Part shown: positions 44,525 through 53,121 of the stretch, one piece after another
Layout: the number at the start of each line of letters is the position of its first letter
Numbering within the stretch: position 1 is the first letter of the stretch
Source: Limnohabitans_A sp048020265
Lineage (GTDB): Bacteria > Pseudomonadota > Gammaproteobacteria > Burkholderiales > Burkholderiaceae_C
Assembly (NCBI RefSeq): GCF_048020265.1
Contig: NZ_CP171843.1
Location: 744,001 to 808,000 of the forward strand
Reading direction: 5' to 3'
Length of the DNA: 64,000 nucleotides
The notes under the pieces: model-generated
What the model was told of the DNA's origin: nothing
Seen by the model: the letters and a program-made list of their open reading frames with translations, nothing else
Database searches by the model: none
Translations under genes and position numbers: made by a program

Positions 44525-45268
44525 ATGAAAGCCAAACCTCTCAAACCCATGCGCCTGGAAGACATTTTGTTTTGCCAGGGCTTTGGCACCCGCCGCGTGT
44601 GCGCGGGTCTGGTCCAGCAGGGCCATGTGCAAGTCGAAGGTCAAACCGTGACCGATGCGGGCGAATTTTTTGATTTGGAGGGGCTGCATTTCACGGTGCA
44701 AGGCACCGACTGGCCGTTCAAGGACAAAGCCTATGTGCTGCTGAACAAGCCCACCGGCACCGAGTGTTCGCAAAAGCCCTCCACCTGGCCCAGCATCTAC
44801 ACCCTGCTGCCCGCGCCTTTGCGCCAACGCCCACAAAAAGCGGCGGTGCAGGGCGTGCAGGCGGTGGGCCGGCTCGACCAAGACACCACGGGCTTGCTGC
44901 TGCTCACCGACGACGGCCAGTTCATCCACAAGATGAGCTCTCCCAAGCACCATGTGCCCAAGGTGTACGAGGTGACGACCAAGCACCCGATCACACCGGA
45001 GATGGTGGACAAATTGCTCAGCGGCGTGGTGCTGGACGACGACCCCAAGCCGGTCAAGGCCGCCGCTTGTGAGGCGGTGAGCGAGCTGCACCTGAAGCTG
45101 ACGCTCACAGAGGGCAAATACCACCAGGTCAAGCGCATGCTGGCGGCGGTGGGCAACCGGGTCGAGGGCCTGCACCGCTCGCAAATCGGTGGCCTGGTTC
45201 TGGGCGACTTGGCCCCCGGTCAGTGGCGTTGGTTGACCGACGAAGACCTGGCCCTGCTCAAGCCTTGA
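44525..45268 (+). CDS. rsuA: 16S rRNA pseudouridine synthase
   Basis: A 247-aa pseudouridine synthase of the RsuA/RluB/E/F group. An N-terminal S4-like RNA-binding domain (RLEDILFCQGFGTRRVCAGLVQQGHVQVEG) is followed by the catalytic domain. Its active-site motif is GRLDQDTTGLLLLTDDG, near residues 118-134, with the nucleophilic Asp. The KxYEVTT and GKYHQVKRMLAAVGNRVEGLHR segments are typical. RsuA modifies U516 of 16S rRNA. It is one of three pseudouridine synthases in this window. Confidence 0.9.
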   Translation: MKAKPLKPMRLEDILFCQGFGTRRVCAGLVQQGHVQVEGQTVTDAGEFFDLEGLHFTVQGTDWPFKDKAYVLLNKPTGTECSQKPSTWPSIYTLLPAPLRQRPQKAAVQGVQAVGRLDQDTTGLLLLTDDGQFIHKMSSPKHHVPKVYEVTTKHPITPEMVDKLLSGVVLDDDPKPVKAAACEAVSELHLKLTLTEGKYHQVKRMLAAVGNRVEGLHRSQIGGLVLGDLAPGQWRWLTDEDLALLKP

Positions 45269-45361
45269 GCTTAAGCCTTAGGTCTGACAAAGCCTTGTAG
45301 CTTGGCGCTTGAGCTCCGACAAAGCATCCCAACGAGGCCTGTCGGGGCTCAAGCCACCGAG

Positions 45362-46189
45362 CTACAGATCGCGGATGAAGGTCTGTAGCGCCTGCATCAC
45401 GGCCTCGGGCTGGTCGCGGTGTGGCGAGTGGCCGCAATCGGGCAGCTTGAGCAGTTGCGCCTGCGGCACGGCGCGGGCAATCTCGTCGATCTGGGCCATG
45501 GTGCCGTAGGGATCGTTTTCGCCCTGGATGGCCAGCAAGGGCGCGCGGATGCTGCCCAGTTCGGGGCGGATATCGAAACCGCGAAAGGCCTCGCTCAGCC
45601 AGACATCGTTCCACTGCCAAAACGCGCAGTCCACATCGGCGTGGTAGGGGGCCAGACGCTGGCGCAGGGGGCCGTGTTCGTAGGCTTGCCGAGCGGCCAG
45701 GATGGCCTGAATCGAGATGTCTTCGACCATCACATGCGGCGCCATGACCACACAAGCGGCCACCTCAAAACGGCTGGCGTGGATCAGGGCGATGGTGCCG
45801 CCGTCCGAATGGCCCACCAACACAGGCCGCTGGATGTTCAGTACCTCCAGCAAGGCGGGCAAAATTTCCAGGGCTTCGCGGTGCATGTAGTCGGACAGCA
45901 GGCGGCCGTGGCGCACGCCCGCCGCTTCGCCCGAAGGGCCGCGCACATTGGCCACCGGATCGGATTGGCCATAGCCCTGGCGCGAGTAAACCAGGCCCGC
46001 GCAACCCAGGCGTTGGCAAAGGCGTGCGGGCCAGTCCCGCCACATGGCGACGCTGCCCAGCCCTTCGTGCAGAAAAACCAGGGTGTGGGCGGGGCTGATG
46101 GTCTGGTTGGGCTGCCAGTGGGCCACCTCCAAGGTGAGGTTTTTCAGTGAGAGCTTCGTAGGGGGGGGCGTAGGCGTTGGTGCGGGCAT
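45362..46189 (-). CDS. Alpha/beta-fold hydrolase
   Basis: A 275-aa hydrolase started at 46187-46189 (MPAPTPTPPPTKL) after trimming an improbable upstream extension. The oxyanion segment is VFLHEGLGSVAMWRDWP near 40, the nucleophile elbow VLVGHSDGGTIAL near 125 (Ser), and the acid and His lie in IQGENDPYGT and CGHSPHRDQPEAV. The HEGLGS start is typical of lactonase- or esterase-like members. It is divergent from the beta-propeller gene across about 50 bp. The substrate is unknown. Confidence 0.88.
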   Translation of the reverse strand: MPAPTPTPPPTKLSLKNLTLEVAHWQPNQTISPAHTLVFLHEGLGSVAMWRDWPARLCQRLGCAGLVYSRQGYGQSDPVANVRGPSGEAAGVRHGRLLSDYMHREALEILPALLEVLNIQRPVLVGHSDGGTIALIHASRFEVAACVVMAPHVMVEDISIQAILAARQAYEHGPLRQRLAPYHADVDCAFWQWNDVWLSEAFRGFDIRPELGSIRAPLLAIQGENDPYGTMAQIDEIARAVPQAQLLKLPDCGHSPHRDQPEAVMQALQTFIRDL

Positions 46190-46240
46190 CCGGGGTCCTG
46201 AATCGGCGTTTACACTTGGCTGTGATTTTGAAAGCGTTTT

Positions 46241-47230
46241 GTGATTGATTTGCGTTTGTTGTCTCGTTTTTTTGTGAGTGCGGTTTGGGTACTTCAGTGG
46301 GGCGTCACAGCCGCTCAGGCGCAGGCCCCGGTTTTTGTTCTCAATTCCCTGGATGGCAACGTCAGTGTGATCGATCCAGTCACCTGGAAAGAGACCCAGC
46401 GCATTCCCACGGGCAAAGAACCCCACCACCTGTACCTCACCCCCGATGAAAAGTCGGTCATCGTGGCCAACGCCATGGGCGACTCGCTGACCTTCATCGA
46501 CCCTCGCACTGCTGAGGTCCAGCGCACCGTGACCGGCATTCTGGACCCGTACCACCTGCGGTTTTCACCCGACATGAAATGGCTGGTGATCGCCGCCAAC
46601 CGGCTCGATCATGTGGACATTTACCGCTGGGACGGGCAAAACCCCACCTTGGCCAAGCGCATCTCGACCGGCAAAACCCCCAGCCACCTGTGGATCGACA
46701 GCCAGAGCAAGACCGCCTGGGTTTCGATGCAGGACAGCAACGAGATCGTGGCGATTGACCTGGGAAAGCAAACCCTCAAATCGCGCACAGCGGTTGGCCC
46801 CATGCCTGCAGACGTATTCGGCACGCCGGACGACAAATTCTTGCTGGTGGGCCTGACCGGGGGGGATGGTGTCGAGGTGTACGACATTGGTAGCAGCCAA
46901 CCCAAACTGGTCAAGAAAATCCCCACGGGCAAGGGCGCGCACGCGTTCCGGGCACTGGGCGACAAACGCCATGTGATGGTCAGCAACCGCGTGACCAACA
47001 CCATTAGCCAGATCGACTACACCCAGATGGCCGTGGTGGCGGATTTTCCCGGACCCTCCGGCCCGGACTGCATGGACATCACGGCCGACGGCAAATACAT
47101 CCTGGTCGCTTCGCGCTGGGCCAGAAAACTGTCGGTGATCGACATCGCCACGCGCAAAGTGGTGCGGCAGGTTCGGGTCGGTAAATCGCCCCACGGGGTG
47201 TGGACACTGGACCATGCGCCACGCTATTGA
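46241..47230 (+). CDS. YncE-like periplasmic beta-propeller protein
   Basis: A 329-aa protein with a GTG start at 46241, a signal peptide ending near AAQAQA, and then a seven-bladed propeller. The propeller shows repeated YVTN-like units (VSVIDPVTWKETQRIPTGKEP, LTFIDPRTAEVQRTVTG, LSVIDIATRKVVRQVRVGKSP). Such propellers act as binding or structural proteins in the periplasm. The gene overlaps the deacetylase gene by 17 bp, so both are made together and the propeller may accompany polysaccharide or envelope work. The specific partner is unknown. Confidence 0.85.
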   Translation: MIDLRLLSRFFVSAVWVLQWGVTAAQAQAPVFVLNSLDGNVSVIDPVTWKETQRIPTGKEPHHLYLTPDEKSVIVANAMGDSLTFIDPRTAEVQRTVTGILDPYHLRFSPDMKWLVIAANRLDHVDIYRWDGQNPTLAKRISTGKTPSHLWIDSQSKTAWVSMQDSNEIVAIDLGKQTLKSRTAVGPMPADVFGTPDDKFLLVGLTGGDGVEVYDIGSSQPKLVKKIPTGKGAHAFRALGDKRHVMVSNRVTNTISQIDYTQMAVVADFPGPSGPDCMDITADGKYILVASRWARKLSVIDIATRKVVRQVRVGKSPHGVWTLDHAPRY

Positions 47231-48047
47231 GTGGCGCCGTGGGTTGCTCGTCGGCGCCTTCTGGGTGGGCAGCTTGTCCCCTGTCGCGGCCACATGCGAG
47301 AAGCCGGTTTATTTGACCTTCGACACAGGCCACATGGGCGTGGCCCCTTTGATCGCTGAAGTCTTGCAGCGACAGCAGGTGCCCGTCACTTTTTTTGCGG
47401 CGCATGAAAAAACCCGCGAGGGCGATGGCACTTTGGGCCAGCATTGGGCCCCTTGGTGGCGGGCGCGTGCCGCAGAAGGTCACGCTTTTGCTTCGCACAC
47501 TTGGGACCACGCGTATTGGCGGGCCGACCTGCAAGAGGGCAACAGCTGGCAATTCCGAATCCGTCCGAGCGCGGGCGAGCGGGCAGGTCAAACCTTCACA
47601 TGGACCGCTGCACAATATTGCGACAACTTGCGCCAAGCAGCGCAGCGTTTGCAGGCCTTGACCGGACAAGTGCCACTGCCCTTGTTCAGGGCGCCGGGCG
47701 GCAAAACCTCGCCCCGCTTGATCGAAGCGGCGCGGCAATGCGGCTTTGCCCATGTGGGCTGGTCCGATGCCGGCTTTTTGGGCGACGAGCTGTCCAGTGC
47801 CACCCACCCCAATGCCCAGTTGCTGCAAAAGGCGCTGAAAAACATCCGCGCTGGCGACATCCTGATGGCCCACCTGGGCATCTGGTCGCGGCAAGATCCG
47901 TGGGCCCCGGCCGTGCTGGAGCCGCTGATCGCGGGCCTGAAGGCCCGAGGGCTGTGTTTCGCCACTTTGCGTGAGCACCCGGCTTACCGGGACTGGGTGC
48001 GGCAGCGGCCCTTGGCGCTGCCGGTTTTGCCCGATTCGCGACAATGA
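47214..48047 (+). CDS. Polysaccharide deacetylase (NodB-homology) family protein
   Basis: A 277-aa exported protein of carbohydrate esterase family 4. An N-terminal signal (RRGLLVGAFWVGSLSPVAA) precedes VYLTFDTGHMGVAPL at about 32-46, the NodB motif 1. The usual second Asp is Thr here (TFDTG rather than TFDDG). Motif 2 HTWDH, a metal-binding pair, is near 95, and RAPGG (motif 3) is near 160. The late DILMAHLG supplies the final His. It removes acetyl groups from glycans by family. Loss of one metal-ligand Asp may alter or weaken metal use. Confidence 0.85.
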   Translation: MRHAIEWRRGLLVGAFWVGSLSPVAATCEKPVYLTFDTGHMGVAPLIAEVLQRQQVPVTFFAAHEKTREGDGTLGQHWAPWWRARAAEGHAFASHTWDHAYWRADLQEGNSWQFRIRPSAGERAGQTFTWTAAQYCDNLRQAAQRLQALTGQVPLPLFRAPGGKTSPRLIEAARQCGFAHVGWSDAGFLGDELSSATHPNAQLLQKALKNIRAGDILMAHLGIWSRQDPWAPAVLEPLIAGLKARGLCFATLREHPAYRDWVRQRPLALPVLPDSRQ

Positions 48048-48051
48048 AGCC

Positions 48052-49014
48052 ATGGACTTTTTGATCGACCTGTTTGACCGTGGTCAGCAGATGCTTTTCG
48101 AGGCAATCGTGCAACCCCTTGCCTTTGCGGCGGGCCAAGGCCAGCTGCTGGAAAAAGCCTACGAAGGCACGGGCTGGGTGGTGGTCGGCCTGTTGCAGCT
48201 GCTGGTGATGTGGGTGGTGATCGGCCCCATGCAACGGCGCTGGCCTGCCGAGCCGCTGCGCGACCGACAAGCGGTGCGGGTCGACGTGATTTACACCCTG
48301 ATCCACCGCCTGGGTCTGTTCAAGTTGGGCATGTTTTTCACACTCGACTACGCCTTCGAGCAAGGCCTGGGCGTGTTGCGGGCTTGGGGCATGCCCACGC
48401 TGCACCTGGATGGCCTGTGGCCCGGGGTGACCGATCTGGCCATGGTCAGTTTCGTGCTGTACCTGGTGGTCTTTGATTTTGTCCATTACTGGATTCACCG
48501 GGCGCAGCACCAGTCCAACGCCTGGTGGGCCTTGCATGCCTTGCACCATTCGCAGCGGCAGATGACCATGTGGAGCGACAACCGCAACCACTTGCTCGAC
48601 GACATGCTCACCAGCCTGATGTTGTCGGCCGTGGCTGTGTTGATCGGCGTGGGACCAGGGCAGTTTGTGGCGCTGGTGGCGATTGGCCAGCTGAGCGAAA
48701 ACTTCCAGCATGCCAACGTGCGCATCTGCTTTGGCCGCATGGGAGAACGACTGTGGGTCAGTCCGCGCTTTCACCGCAGGCACCACAGCATTGGCATTGG
48801 GCATGAATTTGACGTTCAAGGCCACAAAGTTCTGGGCGGCTGTAACTTCGGGGTGCTGCTGCCTTGGTGGGACATGCTGTTTGGCACAGCCGATTTTCAG
48901 CTGCGCTATGACCCCACAGGCGTGCGCGACCAGGTGGAGCAGGGCCGCGATTACGGCCAAGGCTTCTGGGCCCAGCAGCGACTGGGCCTGCTCAGGCTGC
49001 TGGGCCGAACCTGA
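48052..49014 (+). CDS. Sterol desaturase/fatty acid hydroxylase family membrane protein
   Basis: A 320-aa integral membrane di-iron enzyme. The start at 48052 (MDFLIDLFDRGQQ) lies 4 bp after the deacetylase stop. Several hydrophobic helices carry the three histidine boxes HYWIHRAQH, HALHHSQRQM and RFHRRHHS, which bind the di-iron centre. Such enzymes hydroxylate or desaturate lipids or carotenoids. Tight spacing with the propeller and deacetylase genes suggests an envelope-modifying operon. The lipid substrate is unknown. Confidence 0.88.
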   Translation: MDFLIDLFDRGQQMLFEAIVQPLAFAAGQGQLLEKAYEGTGWVVVGLLQLLVMWVVIGPMQRRWPAEPLRDRQAVRVDVIYTLIHRLGLFKLGMFFTLDYAFEQGLGVLRAWGMPTLHLDGLWPGVTDLAMVSFVLYLVVFDFVHYWIHRAQHQSNAWWALHALHHSQRQMTMWSDNRNHLLDDMLTSLMLSAVAVLIGVGPGQFVALVAIGQLSENFQHANVRICFGRMGERLWVSPRFHRRHHSIGIGHEFDVQGHKVLGGCNFGVLLPWWDMLFGTADFQLRYDPTGVRDQVEQGRDYGQGFWAQQRLGLLRLLGRT

Positions 49015-49071
49015 GTTTGCACACCAGGCGGCCATGCGATCCGGCTACCTTCAACTGTTAAGCTTTCGACC

Positions 49072-49995
49072 ATGAAACTCCTGATCGACTCCTTTTGGCG
49101 CGCGGCGATGTATTGCCTCTACCCCCGGGTGATCGGCTTGTCGTTTTTACCGCTTGTGCTGATCGTGGCTTTGTCCTGGTTGCTCGGCTACCTGTACTGG
49201 GACATTGCCGTCACCTGGGTGCGCGGCTGGCTGGACGCCTCCAGTTGGTTGACGGTCGTCTGGCGCTGGCTCGAAGGCATCGGTCTGCCTGACCTGAAGA
49301 CGGTGGTGGCGCCTTTGCTCGTGATTTTCTCGGTCACTCCTTTGGTGGTGGTGGCGTCCTTGCTGGCAGTGTCTTTCCTGATGACGCCTGCACTGACCCG
49401 TCTGGTCGCCGACCGGCGTTTTGCGGGCCTGCAGCGCAGGTATGGTGGTAGCCTGGCGCTGAGCCTGTGGTGGACATTTTTATCCTTGCTGCTGGCGCTG
49501 GGCGCTTTGTTGTTGACCTTGCCCATGTGGTTGGTGCCGCCCTTGGCCATGGTGCTGCCCGCACTCATCTGGGGTTGGCTCACCTACCGCGTCATGGCTT
49601 TTGATGTGCTGGCCGAATTCGCCAGCGCCGACGAACGCTATACCCTGATGGCGCGTCACCGCATGAGTTTTTTGGGGATGGGCGTGGTGACCGGGCTCAT
49701 GGGCGCTGCCCCCAGTTTGGTGTGGGCTTCTGGGGCCTTGTTTGCTGCAGCGTTTGTGATCCTGGTGCCTGTGGCCATCTGGATCTACACCTTGGTGTTT
49801 GCGTTTTCTTCGCTGTGGTTTGCCCACTTTGCGCTGGCGGCTTTGCAGGCACTGCGTGACGAACCGCATCGCGCGGCTGTCGATGACGTTTTACCCGCCG
49901 TGCCGGCTTCGCCCCATGCCGCTGCCCGGCTCGGCCCGGGCCCGGAAGACAAGGCCGACACCGTCACCGATGTCGAACCCCGCCCCAGCCTCTGA
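49072..49995 (+). CDS. EI24/CysZ-like membrane protein
   Basis: A 307-aa inner membrane protein with about six hydrophobic segments and the EI24 pattern: N-terminal DSFWRAAMYCLYPRVIGLSFLPL, then FLMTPALTRLVADRRFAGLQRRYGG and FDVLAEFASADERY. EI24 proteins include the sulfate transporter CysZ; most Burkholderiales members are uncharacterised. A polar C-terminal tail of about 45 residues ends the protein. It lies 28 bp before the CinA-like gene. Confidence 0.8.
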   Translation: MKLLIDSFWRAAMYCLYPRVIGLSFLPLVLIVALSWLLGYLYWDIAVTWVRGWLDASSWLTVVWRWLEGIGLPDLKTVVAPLLVIFSVTPLVVVASLLAVSFLMTPALTRLVADRRFAGLQRRYGGSLALSLWWTFLSLLLALGALLLTLPMWLVPPLAMVLPALIWGWLTYRVMAFDVLAEFASADERYTLMARHRMSFLGMGVVTGLMGAAPSLVWASGALFAAAFVILVPVAIWIYTLVFAFSSLWFAHFALAALQALRDEPHRAAVDDVLPAVPASPHAAARLGPGPEDKADTVTDVEPRPSL

Positions 49996-50023
49996 ACCCA
50001 TTTCCTTTTTCTTTCTCACCACC

Positions 50024-50839
50024 ATGACCCCCACATTTGGCCTGATCATCATTGGCGACGAAATCATGTCCGGCAAGCGCCAGGACAAGCACATGCCCAA
50101 AGTCATCGAGTTGATGACCGCGCGCGGCCTGAGTCTGGGCTGGACCGAATACGTGGGCGACTCGCCCGAGCGCATCACCGCCACCCTGAAACGCGCATTC
50201 GCCTCGGCCGATGTGGTGTTCAGTTGCGGCGGTATCGGGGCCACGCCGGACGACCACACCCGCCAATGCGCGGCCAAAGCGCTGGGCGTGCCTTTGGCCT
50301 TGCACCCCGAAGCCAAGCGCTTGATTCAGGAGCGCATGCAGGACACCGCCAAGGAGCAGGGCGTGCCTTACGAGCCGGACCGCCCGGACAACGTCCACCG
50401 CCTGAACATGGGGGTGTTCCCTGAAGGGGCAGCCATCATCCGCAACCCCTACAACAAGATTCCCGGGTTCAGCTGTTCAGGCGCGGGCGGCGGCGCGGTG
50501 CATTTTGTGCCCGGCTTTCCGGTCATGGCCTGGCCGATGATCGAATCGGTGTTGGACAGCCAATACAGCGCCCATTTCCGGCGCAACGCGTACATCGAAA
50601 AGTCGGTGATCGTCCTCGGGGCGATGGAAGCCACCTTGACGCCCTTGATGGAGTCCATTGAGGCCGCGCACCCCGGCGTCAAGGTGTTCAGCCTGCCCAG
50701 CGTGGACCACCCGCAGTGGGGGCGCCACATCGAGCTGGGGGTCAAGGGCGAACCGGCCGATGCCGAGCGGGCTTATCTGGACCTGCGGCAAGGCCTGAAG
50801 GCTTTTCCTTTGGAATATGGCCCCGAATTGGTGCGTTGA
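50024..50839 (+). CDS. CinA-like molybdopterin-binding domain protein
   Basis: A 271-aa protein with the MoaB/Mog-type fold of CinA N-terminal domains. It starts MTPTFGLIIIGDEIMSGKRQDKHM and includes VFSCGGIGATPDDHTRQCAAKALG. It lacks the C-terminal nicotinamide-nucleotide amidase domain of full CinA. CinA N domains hydrolyse ADP-ribose or NAD-derived compounds, so a nucleotide pyrophosphatase role is possible. It ends just before the NtrC sites of glnA and is not part of that regulon. Confidence 0.85.
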   Translation: MTPTFGLIIIGDEIMSGKRQDKHMPKVIELMTARGLSLGWTEYVGDSPERITATLKRAFASADVVFSCGGIGATPDDHTRQCAAKALGVPLALHPEAKRLIQERMQDTAKEQGVPYEPDRPDNVHRLNMGVFPEGAAIIRNPYNKIPGFSCSGAGGGAVHFVPGFPVMAWPMIESVLDSQYSAHFRRNAYIEKSVIVLGAMEATLTPLMESIEAAHPGVKVFSLPSVDHPQWGRHIELGVKGEPADAERAYLDLRQGLKAFPLEYGPELVR

Positions 50840-50846
50840 TCTAGGT

Positions 50847-50884
50847 ATCACCAAAATGGTGCAAAATTGCACCATAAAAGTGCA
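50847..50884. promoter_or_regulatory. Tandem NtrC binding sites upstream of glnA
   Basis: Two sites fit the NtrC pattern TGCACC-N5-GGTGCA: ATCACC-AAAAT-GGTGCA at 50847-50863 and TGCACC-ATAAA-AGTGCA at 50868-50884. Their centres are 21 bp apart, about two helical turns, which allows cooperative binding. They lie roughly 210-230 bp upstream of the predicted sigma-54 start, in enhancer position. Confidence 0.8.
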
Positions 50885-51059
50885 TTATCACGGAGCTGGA
50901 CAAACCGTTGAGGTGTCCAGTGGCTTGAAAAAGTGAAAGCCTGGCGGCGGTGGCCATCGACCATGCCGAGAGGGCACGCTTTTTTATCCCCCGGAGATGC
51001 CCAACGGGTCGCCTGCAGGGCACAATCTCGGGTTGTTCGGCTGCGGTTTGGGCCTCAAG

Positions 51060-51076
51060 TTGGCACAGAAACTGCA
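51060..51076 (+). promoter_or_regulatory. Sigma-54 promoter of glnA
   Basis: TTGGCACAGAAACTGCA has the invariant GG at 51062-51063 and GC at 51074-51075 with the required spacing of a -24/-12 promoter. It lies 48 bp upstream of the glnA start. With the two NtrC sites upstream it gives a nitrogen-controlled promoter. Confidence 0.85.
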
Positions 51077-51123
51077 AGACCCGTGAGCAAGCTTTTTAAC
51101 CCCTTTCCATTCAGGAGATTTTG

Positions 51124-52539
51124 ATGGCCAAGACCGTCGCAGACGTGATGAAGATGGTGAAAGAGAACGAAGTCAAGTTCGTTGACTTCCGTTTCACCGA
51201 TACCCGTGGCAAATGGCAGCACATCACTGCGCCCGTGTCGCAGTTCGACGAAAGCAAGTTCGAAGAAGGTCAAGCGTTTGACGGTTCTTCTATCGCGGGC
51301 TGGAAAGGCATTGAAGCTTCGGACATGTTGTTGATCCCCGATCCCAACAGCGCCCTGATCGACCCCTTCTTCGAAGAAGTCACACTGGTCTTGATCTGCG
51401 ACGTGATCGAGCCCACCGACGGCAAGGCCTACGAGCGTGACCCACGTTCGATTGCCAAGCGCGCCGAAACTTACCTCAAGCAATCGGGCCTGGGCGACAC
51501 CGCCTTCTTTGGTCCTGAGCCAGAATTCTTCCTGTTCGACGACGTGCGCTGGAGCACCGAGCCGAACAACAGTTTCTACGCCATCGACGAAGCCGAAGCC
51601 CCCTGGAACACCGGCACCAAGATGGACAACGGCAACAGCGGTCACCGCAACCGCGTCAAGGGGGGCTACTTCCCCGTGCCACCCGTGGACAGCACACACG
51701 ACATGCGCAGCGAAATGTCGCTGATCCTCGAATCCGTGGGCATCCCGGTCGAAGTGCACCACCACGAAGTGGCTGGCGCTGGCCAGTGCGAAATCGGCAC
51801 CAAGTTCTCCACATTGGTCGAGCGCGCCGACTGGACCCTTTTGCAAAAGTACGTGATCCACAACGTGGCCAACGCCTACGGCAAAACCGCGACCTTCATG
51901 CCCAAGCCCTACGCTGGCGACAACGGCTCCGGCATGCACGTGCACCAGTCCATCTGGAAAGACGGCAAGAACCTGTTCGCAGGCAATGGCTACGCTGGCT
52001 TGTCTGAATTCGCCCTGTACTACATCGGCGGCATCATCAAGCACGCCCGCGCCCTGAACGCGATCACCAACCCCGGCACCAACAGCTACAAGCGCCTGGT
52101 CCCGCACTACGAAGCGCCTGTGAAGCTGGCTTACTCTGCCAAGAACCGCTCGGCTTCGATCCGCATCCCCAACGTCGCCAGCGACAAAGCCCGCCGTGTG
52201 GAAGCCCGTTTCCCCGATCCATTGATGAACCCCTACCTGGGCTTTGCCGCCCTGTTGATGGCGGGTCTGGACGGCATCGAAAACAAGATCCACCCCGGCG
52301 AAGCCGCGACCAAGGACCTGTACCACCTGCCGCCAGAAGAAGACAAGTTGGTGCCCACCGTCTGCCACAGCCTGGACCAGGCTCTGGAGGCCCTCGACGC
52401 CGACCGCGCCTTCCTGACCAAGGGCGGCGTGTTCACCGACTCGTGGATCGACGCTTACATCGAATTGAAGATGCAGGAAGTCAACCGCAGCCGCGTGGAA
52501 GTCTCGCCTGTCGAATACGACATGTACTACTCGCTGTAA
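51124..52539 (+). CDS. glnA: Glutamine synthetase type I
   Basis: A 471-aa GSI-beta glutamine synthetase that joins ammonia to glutamate with ATP. The ATG at 51124 follows AGGAG at 51113-51117; the in-frame TTG just before it is unlikely. Key segments are VDFRFTDTRGKWQH, DGSSIAGW, GPEPEFFLFD, NGSGMHVHQSIWKDG and NRSASIRIP. The adenylylation site is Tyr400 in KDLYHLPPEED, so activity is controlled by GlnE. Transcription is expected from the sigma-54/NtrC promoter upstream. ntrB and ntrC follow downstream. Confidence 0.97.
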   Translation: MAKTVADVMKMVKENEVKFVDFRFTDTRGKWQHITAPVSQFDESKFEEGQAFDGSSIAGWKGIEASDMLLIPDPNSALIDPFFEEVTLVLICDVIEPTDGKAYERDPRSIAKRAETYLKQSGLGDTAFFGPEPEFFLFDDVRWSTEPNNSFYAIDEAEAPWNTGTKMDNGNSGHRNRVKGGYFPVPPVDSTHDMRSEMSLILESVGIPVEVHHHEVAGAGQCEIGTKFSTLVERADWTLLQKYVIHNVANAYGKTATFMPKPYAGDNGSGMHVHQSIWKDGKNLFAGNGYAGLSEFALYYIGGIIKHARALNAITNPGTNSYKRLVPHYEAPVKLAYSAKNRSASIRIPNVASDKARRVEARFPDPLMNPYLGFAALLMAGLDGIENKIHPGEAATKDLYHLPPEEDKLVPTVCHSLDQALEALDADRAFLTKGGVFTDSWIDAYIELKMQEVNRSRVEVSPVEYDMYYSL

Positions 52540-52581
52540 TTCACCATGCGGCACATTGCACCTGCCCGTGCAATACCCACC

Positions 52582-52608
52582 AAGGACGGCTTCGGCCGTC
52601 CTTTTTTT
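52582..52608 (+). terminator. Terminator of glnA
   Basis: AGGACGGC at 52583-52590 and GCCGTCCT at 52595-52602 pair around TTCG and run into seven T, 43 bp after the glnA stop. It ends immediately before the ATG of the next gene, so ntrBC expression may depend on read-through or another promoter. Confidence 0.92.
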
Positions 52609-53121
52609 ATGCACGCCCTGCGTCAGGGTCTGCTCGTGGTGTCGGCTGCCGCCGGGTGCCAGAGTGGACTGACTCAGGAGGCCATTTACCGCTGTGGCCA
52701 GGAATACACCAACGCCCCGCGCGACGTGTCCCGCTGTGAGCGGCTCGCTGAACAGGCCGTCACGGTCATCCCTGGGGTGCGCCCCCAAGCGGTGCCCGTC
52801 AAGACAAGCACCGAAGGCCAGGCACCGGACGAGTCGCGCAGCACCCAAGCCGAGCCCGCACGCGCCAGCACCACCCGGCAAACCGAGCGCGATGCGCAGG
52901 CGCGCACCATTTTGGTCCAGGAGCTGGAGCGGGTGCAAAAGCAGCACCAAACCTGGGTGCAAGCGTATAAGCAAGGGACCCCCATCCAGCTCTCGCCCGA
53001 ACACGCGGCCCCCCTGCAAGACCATGAGCGTGTGGCAGCGCTCAAAGCCGCCATCGACCGCGCTGCGCGTGACATCGACAGCTTGCAACGTGAGCTGGCC
53101 CAGAGAACCGTGAAACCATGA
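52609..53121 (+). CDS. Hypothetical exported protein between glnA and ntrB
   Basis: A 170-aa protein whose ATG sits right after the T run of the glnA terminator. The short hydrophobic N terminus (LRQGLLVVSAAAGCQSG) looks like a weak signal peptide or lipoprotein signal with a possible lipid-carrying Cys. A segment AIYRCGQEYTNAPRDVSRCE resembles DUF4124-type cell-surface proteins. The rest is polar, with a coiled-coil-like stretch (ILVQELERVQKQHQTW) near 105-120 and another at the C terminus. It overlaps ntrB by ATGA, linking its translation to the nitrogen sensor. Function unknown. Confidence 0.7.
   Translation: MHALRQGLLVVSAAAGCQSGLTQEAIYRCGQEYTNAPRDVSRCERLAEQAVTVIPGVRPQAVPVKTSTEGQAPDESRSTQAEPARASTTRQTERDAQARTILVQELERVQKQHQTWVQAYKQGTPIQLSPEHAAPLQDHERVAALKAAIDRAARDIDSLQRELAQRTVKP

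Noticed and set aside
50972..50988. AGGGCACGCTTTTTTAT as an alternative sigma-54 promoter for glnA
   Set aside because: The -12 GC dinucleotide is absent; the site at 51060-51076 has both invariant pairs at the right spacing.
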